Of a stretch of 64,000 nucleotides of DNA, positions 59,026 through 64,000 are shown piece by piece. The notes under the pieces were generated by a model. It was not told the origin of the DNA. It searched no databases and was given only the letters and a program-made list of their open reading frames with translations. Position 1 is the stretch's first letter, and each line of letters starts with the position of its first letter. This DNA is from Geodermatophilus tzadiensis. Lineage in GTDB: Bacteria > Actinomycetota > Actinomycetes > Mycobacteriales > Geodermatophilaceae. The stretch spans positions 310,001 to 374,000 of the forward strand of contig NZ_PVTG01000001.1 in NCBI RefSeq assembly GCF_003002915.1, given 5' to 3'. The position numbers and the translations under genes were made by a program.

Positions 59026-60222
59026 TCAGCCGAGGGACCGCCAGCGGGCGACGGCGGCGGCCACCGCGGCGGCGATACCGGCCTGGGCGCCGACCGACAG
59101 CGCCGTGGCCACCGGCGGCGCGCCGACGTCGGCGAGGGCGCCGTTCCCCAGCGCGCCGCCGGCCACGGCGACGACCACACCCGAGGCGAGCCCCAGCAGC
59201 ACCCCGGTGAGCACACCCCAGAGGCCGGCGACCACCGAGCCGCCGTCGTCGGCGGCGAGGCGGCGGCCCAGCGTGGTGCCGGCGACCAGGCCCGCCAGCG
59301 CCGGCACCACCTGCGAGACGAACGCCAGCAGGGGCACGGCCTGGGTGTCGGGCAGCGCGGCGAGCAGCGGCAGCGCGGGCACCGGGCCGAGGGTCACGCC
59401 GTGCACCGAGACGACGGTCGCGGTGCCGATCGAGAAGCCGGGGCCGGCCGCCACCCCGAGCGCGGCGGCGGCGGCGTTGGGCAGCAGCAGCGCGCCGAGC
59501 GCGAGCAACCCGACCGCGCCGGCGCCCGAGCCGCCCAGCGTGCGGGAGACGGCGGCGTACCCGGCGGCGTCGGCGGCCACCGCGACCGCGACGACCACCA
59601 GCCCGAGGCCGAGGGCGGTGAGCAGGCCGGTGAGCACCGCGGGCGGCACGGCGCGGGCCGGGCCGGGCAGCCGGCCGGCCGCGGTGCCGGGCAGGTCGCT
59701 CTCGCGCAGCACGCCCCAGCAGGCGGCGACGGCGGCCAGCGCCGCCGGCCCGACGGCGCAGCGGAGCACGTCGGTGCCCGCGCCCGGGCCGTCGACCGCC
59801 AGCGCGAGCAGCACGCAGAGCAGCACGTGGACGGCGACGACGGCCGCCACGACGCCGGCGGCCCCACGCGCGTCCTCGGGCCCGGCCACGCGCGTCACCC
59901 CGCGCGCGGCGCGGGAGAGCCCCCACGCGACGGCGAGGGTGAGCAGCAGCGGCGCGAGCACCAGCGGCCCCGACGGCAGCTCCAGCCCGCCGAACTGGGC
60001 GAGCAGCCACAGCTGCCCGGCCACCCGCGCCGACCCGCCGACCGGCAGGCCGCCGGAGGGGTCGAGGGTCTGCACCACGACGACGGCCAGGCCCAGGCCG
60101 ACGAGGCCCAGCACGCCGACCGCGAGGGTGGCGGCGGCCGCGAGCGCGACGGGGTACCAGGGCCGGCGGGCGTCGGGGTCGGCCTGCCCGGGCAGGGGCA
60201 GGCGCGCCAGCAGGGAGACCAC
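59026..60222 (-). CDS. DUF6350 family polytopic membrane protein
   Basis: A 398-residue protein with about nine to ten hydrophobic helices and no catalytic motif. It matches the DUF6350 gene that precedes purN in M. tuberculosis (Rv0955). The long loops are glycine/alanine-rich and the C-terminus ends ARWRSLG. GTG 60222 is used, with GAGAGT 6 bases upstream as a possible weak -10; a longer reading to 60264 has no site. Function unknown; cell-division or stress roles are only suggested by location. Confidence 0.82.
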   Translation of the reverse strand: MVSLLARLPLPGQADPDARRPWYPVALAAAATLAVGVLGLVGLGLAVVVVQTLDPSGGLPVGGSARVAGQLWLLAQFGGLELPSGPLVLAPLLLTLAVAWGLSRAARGVTRVAGPEDARGAAGVVAAVVAVHVLLCVLLALAVDGPGAGTDVLRCAVGPAALAAVAACWGVLRESDLPGTAAGRLPGPARAVPPAVLTGLLTALGLGLVVVAVAVAADAAGYAAVSRTLGGSGAGAVGLLALGALLLPNAAAAALGVAAGPGFSIGTATVVSVHGVTLGPVPALPLLAALPDTQAVPLLAFVSQVVPALAGLVAGTTLGRRLAADDGGSVVAGLWGVLTGVLLGLASGVVVAVAGGALGNGALADVGAPPVATALSVGAQAGIAAAVAAAVARWRSLG

Positions 60223-60309
60223 GTCCCCACTCTCGCAAGCCCGGCCACCGGATGGGCGGCGCACGCGCCGGGGCGGCTCCCCGGCCCGCGTCGGGCCGTC
60301 GTCGTCAGG

Positions 60310-61527
60310 TCAGGACGGACCCTGGCCCGAGGCGCTGGAGCCGCCGTGCCGGCCGGGGTGCTCGGCACCCGGGTCGGTGACCGGCGGCGGATCCGGCTGC
60401 CCGTACGGCGGTTGCTCGTACTGGGCCTGCTCGTACTGGGGCTGCTCGTACTGGGGCTGCTCGTACTGGGGCTGCTCGTACTGGGGCTGCTCGTACTGGG
60501 GCTGCTCGTACTGGGGCTGCTCGTACTGCTGGCCGTAGCCGGGCTGCCCGTAGGGGATCTGCCCGTACGGCGGCTGCCCGTGGTGCTGGCCGTAGCCGGG
60601 CTGCTCGTAGCCGGGCTGGCTGTAGCCGGGCTGGCCGTAGCCGGGCTGGCCGTACTGCTGGCCGTACTGCTGGCCGTACTGCTGGCCGTACTGCTGGCCG
60701 TGGCCGGGTGGGCCGTAGGGCTGCTGGCCCCAGGGCTGACCGGGAACGCCGCCGGACCCGGTCGACTGCCCGACCCCGGGGTGCCCCGACCGGCCGGGGT
60801 CCGGCGCCTGTCGGCCGGCCCACTGCGCGGCACCGGCGAGGCCGCCGGGCAGGGTGGGGCGGTCGCGCAGCTCGGGCAGCAGCCGCAGCACGGCGAACAC
60901 CGTGACGGCTGCGGCGACCAGCAGCGCGAGCAGCCCGATGACGGAGAACTCGAGCGTGAGGGCCTGGAGCCAGGCGACGAGCGTGAGCAGCGCGGCCAGG
61001 CCGGCGAGACCGACGGTGACCCAGCTGCGCGGGAAGCCCAGCCGCAGCTCGACGACGGCCGGGAGCAGCGCCCACCCCGCGGCGAACAGCAGCAGCACGA
61101 CGCTGAACGGCACCAGGCCGCTGACGTCGAACCCGCTGAAGGTGTAGCTCACCGTCGGCACGTCGAAGCCGGGGATGCCGAAGTCGTCGCTGGAGAAGGT
61201 GACCCACGGCAGCAGCGCCAGCACCAGGTAGAGCAGGGCACCCGCGGCGACGACGAGGTCGGCGACCTGGAGTCGCTTGACGTCGACGCCGGCGCCGGGC
61301 GGGCGTCCGGGGCCGATCGGGGGCTGCTGGCCGAGGGGGGCGCCGTACGGCTGCTGACCCCAGCCCGGTCCCGGTGCCTGCTGCTGGGCCTGAGGTTCCT
61401 GGGCGTACGGATGCCGGTCCGGAGCGGGCTGACCCGGCTGCGGCCGGCCGTACGGGGAGGCGGGAGGCTGCCCGTGTCCCGGCTGCCCGGGCACCCCGGG
61501 CTGCTGGGGCGGCTGACTGGACCCCAT
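60310..61527 (-). CDS. DUF5336-like membrane protein with repetitive QYEQP tail
   Basis: A 405-residue protein. The N-terminal 90 residues are Pro/Gln/Gly-rich. Four helices (about residues 91-230) form the membrane core, with [20 protein letters not shown] between the first and second. The C-terminal 170 residues carry QQYG units and eight YEQ-containing units, mostly QYEQP, encoded by 15-bp tandem repeats. The order sucD, this gene, DUF6350, purN follows M. tuberculosis Rv0952-Rv0956. ATG 61527 follows GGGAG at 8 bases. Function unknown. Confidence 0.82.
   Translation of the reverse strand: MGSSQPPQQPGVPGQPGHGQPPASPYGRPQPGQPAPDRHPYAQEPQAQQQAPGPGWGQQPYGAPLGQQPPIGPGRPPGAGVDVKRLQVADLVVAAGALLYLVLALLPWVTFSSDDFGIPGFDVPTVSYTFSGFDVSGLVPFSVVLLLFAAGWALLPAVVELRLGFPRSWVTVGLAGLAALLTLVAWLQALTLEFSVIGLLALLVAAAVTVFAVLRLLPELRDRPTLPGGLAGAAQWAGRQAPDPGRSGHPGVGQSTGSGGVPGQPWGQQPYGPPGHGQQYGQQYGQQYGQQYGQPGYGQPGYSQPGYEQPGYGQHHGQPPYGQIPYGQPGYGQQYEQPQYEQPQYEQPQYEQPQYEQPQYEQPQYEQAQYEQPPYGQPDPPPVTDPGAEHPGRHGGSSASGQGPS
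60411..60533 (-). repeat. 15-bp coding tandem repeat (QYEQP units)
   Basis: Eight near-identical 15-base units on the minus strand encoding QYEQP or QYEQA, within the tail of the DUF5336-like gene. Identical codons suggest recent slippage. Confidence 0.75.
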
Positions 61528-61688
61528 GCGTGGACTCCCTCTCGTCACATCGGCCAGGCGCGGGTGCTCCTGCCCTCGGGGACCGGCAGCAACCACGCCA
61601 CACCCTCCTCCCCGGCCCGGGCGGGAATCGCGGTGGCCTGGTCGGACACCGGCCGCCTGCCGGGCGCGACCACCGCCGCGTACGCGCA

Positions 61689-61733
61689 GGGGGCGCCCGC
61701 CAGGTCCGTCGTGCGGACCAGGCGGGCACCCCC
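61689..61733. terminator. Long hairpin downstream of sucD
   Basis: GGGGG-GCCCGCC-GGTCCG on the left pairs with CGGACC-GGCGGGC-CCCCC on the right around TCGTG, with two single mismatches. It sits 17 bases past the sucD stop. Confidence 0.75.
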
Positions 61734-61749
61734 CGGAGCGGTCGCGGAC

Positions 61750-62628
61750 TCAGGCGCCGACGAGCTCCCGCATGAGGCGGGCGGTCTCCGACGGGGTCTT
61801 GCCCACGCGGACGCCGGCGGCCTCGAGGGCCTCCTTCTTGGCCTGCGCGGTGCCGGCCGAGCCGGACACGATGGCGCCGGCGTGGCCCATCGTCTTGCCC
61901 TCGGGCGCGGTGAACCCGGCGACGTAGCCGACGACCGGCTTGGTCACGTTGGCCCTGATGAAGTCGGCGGCCCGCTCCTCGGCGTCGCCGCCGATCTCGC
62001 CGATCATCACGATGGCCTCGGTCTCCGGGTCCTCCTGGAAGGCCTGGAGCGCGTCGATGTGCGTGGTGCCGATGACCGGGTCGCCGCCGATGCCGATGGC
62101 GGTGGAGAAGCCGATGTCCCGGAGCTCGTACATCATCTGGTAGGTCAGCGTCCCGGACTTGCTGACCAGGCCGATCCTGCCCTGCTGGGTGATGTTGGCC
62201 GGGATGATGCCGGCGTTGGAGCGCCCGGGGCTGATCAGGCCCGGGCAGTTCGGGCCGATGATCCGGGTGGCGCCGCCCTGGGCGTGCGCCCAGAAGTAGG
62301 TCGAGTCGTGCACCGGGATGCCCTCGGTGATGACGACGGCCAGCCCGATCTGGGCGTCGACGGCCTCGATGACCGCGCCCTTGGCGCCGGCCGGCGGCAC
62401 GAAGATGACGCTGACGTCGGCGCCGGTCTCCTTCATCGCCTCGGACACGCTGCCGAAGACCGGGACGCTGGCGCCCTCGAAGTCGACGTCCGTGCCGGCC
62501 TTCTTCGGGTTGACACCGCCGACGATGGCCGTGCCGGAGGCGAGCATGCGCTGGGTGTGCTTGCGCCCCTCCGAGCCGGTCATGCCCTGGACGATGACCT
62601 TGCTGTTCTCGTTGAGGAAGATCGACAT
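61750..62628 (-). CDS. sucD: Succinate-CoA ligase alpha subunit
   Basis: A 292-residue CoA-binding subunit. The Rossmann-like [14 protein letters not shown] is near residue 15, [13 protein letters not shown] near 122, and the phosphorylated active-site His in [17 protein letters not shown] near 245. With SucC it converts succinyl-CoA to succinate with ATP or GTP formation, downstream of the mutase encoded by mutAB. A stop-adjacent hairpin repeat separates it from sucC, so the two subunits may be adjusted post-transcriptionally. Confidence 0.97.
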   Translation of the reverse strand: MSIFLNENSKVIVQGMTGSEGRKHTQRMLASGTAIVGGVNPKKAGTDVDFEGASVPVFGSVSEAMKETGADVSVIFVPPAGAKGAVIEAVDAQIGLAVVITEGIPVHDSTYFWAHAQGGATRIIGPNCPGLISPGRSNAGIIPANITQQGRIGLVSKSGTLTYQMMYELRDIGFSTAIGIGGDPVIGTTHIDALQAFQEDPETEAIVMIGEIGGDAEERAADFIRANVTKPVVGYVAGFTAPEGKTMGHAGAIVSGSAGTAQAKKEALEAAGVRVGKTPSETARLMRELVGA

Positions 62629-62657
62629 CTCTTCGGGTCCTGTCTGGAGAGGCGGGC

Positions 62658-62715
62658 GGCCCCCTTCCAGGGGCCCGCCGCGAGCCTGCGAGTGGTGGGG
62701 AGGAAGGGGGTCCTT
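62658..62715 (-). repeat. Stop-adjacent covarying hairpin repeat, copy C
   Basis: The outer stem CCCCCTTCC/GGAAGGGGG differs from copy A at several paired positions, and the inner stem keeps pairing through G-U wobbles. It ends TCCTT 2 bases from the sucC stop and lies 29 bases before the sucD start. Confidence 0.8.
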
Positions 62716-62717
62716 GC

Positions 62718-63878
62718 TCAGGCGGCGAGCTCGGCGGCGCGGCGCGCGGCGCCGTCCATGGTGTCCACCACGGTGACCAGCGGGTGGTTCGCCTCGGCGA
62801 GGATGCGCCGGCCCTCCTCGACGTTGTTGCCGTCGAGCCGGACCACCAGCGGCTTGGTGGCCTCGTCGCCGAGGATGCCGAGGGCGGAGACGATGCCGTT
62901 GGCGACGGCGTCGCAGGCGGTGATGCCGCCGAAGACGTTGACGAAGACGCTCTTCACGGCCGGGTCGCCGAGGATGATGTGCAGCCCGTTGGCCATCACC
63001 TCGGCCGAGGCACCGCCACCGATGTCGAGGAAGTTGGCCGGCTTGACGCCGCCGAACTCCTCGCCGGCGTAGGCGACGACGTCCAGGGTGCTCATGACCA
63101 GGCCGGCGCCGTTGCCGATGATGCCGACCTCGCCGTCGAGCTTGACGTAGTTGAGGTCCTTCTCCTTGGCCGCGGCCTCGAGCGGGTCGGCCGAGGCGGA
63201 GTCCTCGAGCGCCGCGTGGCTCTCGTGGCGGAAGGCGGCGTTCTCGTCGAGGGTCACCTTCGCGTCGAGCGCGAGCACGGTGCCGTCGGGTGCCTTGGCC
63301 AGCGGGTTGACCTCGACGAGGGTCGCGTCCTCCTTGGCGAACGCGTCCCACAGCTGCACGGCGATGGCGATCACCTGGTCGCGCACCTCGGGGGCGAACC
63401 CGGCGGCGTCGACGATCTCGGCTGCCTTGGCGGTGTCGACGCCGACCGTGGCGTCGACCGGGATGCGCGCGAGCGCCTCGGGGCGCTCGACGGCGAGCTG
63501 CTCGATCTCCATGCCGCCCTCGACGCTGGCCATGGCCAGGAAGGTGCGGTTGGCGCGGTCGAGGAGGTAGGAGAAGTAGTACTCCTCGGCGATGTCGCTG
63601 GCCTGGGCCACCATCACGCGGTGGGTGATGTGGCCCTTGATGTCCAGGCCGAGGATGTCCTGGGCCCGGGCGCGCGCCTCGTCGGCGTCGTCGGCCAGCT
63701 TCACGCCGCCGGCCTTGCCGCGCCCACCGGTCTTCACCTGCGCCTTGACGACGACGCGCGAGCCGATCTCCCGCGCGATCGCCTCGGCCTGGTCGGGTGT
63801 CTCGGCCACGCCGCCGGGCAGCACGGGCACGCCGTGCGAGGCCAGCAGGTCACGCGCCTGGTACTCGAAGAGATCCAC
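62718..63878 (-). CDS. sucC: Succinate-CoA ligase beta subunit
   Basis: A 386-residue nucleotide-binding (ATP-grasp) subunit. [15 protein letters not shown] starts the ATP-grasp domain, [18 protein letters not shown] near residue 43 is the nucleotide lysine loop, LVEVNPLA near 198 a metal-binding segment, and NIGGGAS-like [11 protein letters not shown] with NVFGGIT near 300 forms the CoA-ligase domain. GTG 63878 is standard, with TACGGT 8 bases upstream. The region from 63893 to 64000 shows nothing I can name. Confidence 0.97.
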   Translation of the reverse strand: MDLFEYQARDLLASHGVPVLPGGVAETPDQAEAIAREIGSRVVVKAQVKTGGRGKAGGVKLADDADEARARAQDILGLDIKGHITHRVMVAQASDIAEEYYFSYLLDRANRTFLAMASVEGGMEIEQLAVERPEALARIPVDATVGVDTAKAAEIVDAAGFAPEVRDQVIAIAVQLWDAFAKEDATLVEVNPLAKAPDGTVLALDAKVTLDENAAFRHESHAALEDSASADPLEAAAKEKDLNYVKLDGEVGIIGNGAGLVMSTLDVVAYAGEEFGGVKPANFLDIGGGASAEVMANGLHIILGDPAVKSVFVNVFGGITACDAVANGIVSALGILGDEATKPLVVRLDGNNVEEGRRILAEANHPLVTVVDTMDGAARRAAELAA

Positions 63879-63886
63879 GAACGAGC

Positions 63887-63892
63887 ACCGTA
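63887..63892 (-). promoter_or_regulatory. Candidate leaderless -10 (TACGGT) of sucC
   Basis: On the minus strand TACGGT precedes the sucC GTG by 8 bases, with no ribosome site between. Confidence 0.4.
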
Positions 63893-64000
63893 GCTCCCGC
63901 GTTCCGGGCCCGCGTCACCGGCGTGGGGTCTATGGGCGGGGTCACAGCGGGCGGTGCGGAGTGCGGTCGGGACCGCCCTGGTCACGGTCCAGCGCGGCCA

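Noticed and set aside
60411-60533. Regular short repeats resembling a CRISPR array
   Set aside because: There are no spacers; units are 15 bp, in frame and encode QYEQP.
59401-63072. A 1223-codon plus-strand open frame
   Set aside because: It runs opposite to DUF6350, DUF5336 and sucD, whose motifs are intact; the translation is low-complexity Gly/Arg/Gln and reflects GC-rich third positions.

Overview
The window is very GC-rich, densely packed actinobacterial chromosome, most likely from Geodermatophilaceae (Blastococcus, Geodermatophilus or Modestobacter type) or a close relative. The evidence is extreme GC at third codon positions, many GTG starts, runs of genes joined by ATGA/GTGA overlaps, and gene order resembling Mycobacterium tuberculosis lpdA-amiB1-deoD-pmmB-upp-add-deoA-cdd and sucC-sucD-(DUF)-(DUF)-purN-purH. 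I see no rRNA, tRNA, phage, insertion sequence or CRISPR array. No gene-free stretch exceeds 300 bases; the longest (about 200 to 260) hold hairpins, repeats or candidate promoters and are annotated as such.

Region by region. 1-4.1 kb: a secreted zinc metalloprotease cut by the window edge, the LpdA quinone reductase, a gamma-glutamylcyclotransferase-like protein and a membrane acyltransferase. 4.2-13.4 kb, minus strand: methylmalonyl-CoA mutase (mutA, mutB) with its GTPase chaperone meaB, preceded by an M20 amidohydrolase, a GCS2-type ligase and an M16 peptidase. 13.5-17.4 kb, plus strand: purine nucleoside phosphorylase, a uronate-dehydrogenase-like epimerase, phosphopentomutase/phosphomannomutase and a HAD hydrolase. 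17.5-24.9 kb, minus strand: an oxidoreductase with upp, then a four-gene membrane-glycan cassette (EmbC-like arabinosyltransferase, polyprenyl-phosphate glycosyltransferase, GtrA, flavoprotein). 25-30 kb, plus strand: deoC, a complete aldehyde dehydrogenase, a truncated aldehyde dehydrogenase lacking its catalytic domain, and an internally duplicated acidic protein.

30-42 kb, minus strand: a DEAD-box helicase, then add, an ABC-2 exporter pair, deoA, cdd and a complete BMP-type nucleoside ABC importer. Together with deoD, pmmB, upp and deoC, this makes the first two thirds of the window a nucleoside uptake and salvage island: import, deamination, phosphorolysis, pentose-phosphate isomerisation, and cleavage by DeoC to glyceraldehyde-3-phosphate and acetaldehyde, the latter oxidised by the aldehyde dehydrogenase. 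42-54 kb: D-Ala-D-Ala carboxypeptidase, YihY-type membrane protein, RNA ligase-like protein, trpS, an aminotransferase, galE, a CNNM/CorC protein, a CAP-domain protein, a DUF559 gene broken by an in-frame stop, icd and mdh. 54-64 kb: folD, purH, purN and small membrane proteins, ending with sucD and sucC, a core central-metabolism block.

The least explained structures are non-coding. A covarying hairpin repeat of about 58 bp occurs four times (plus one degenerate copy), always 2-3 bases after the stop codon of a minus-strand gene. Two near-identical long-stem hairpins sit in tandem after the acidic protein. Many genes have a TANNNT hexamer only 6-8 bases before the start codon, which suggests widespread leaderless transcription and helps choose starts.
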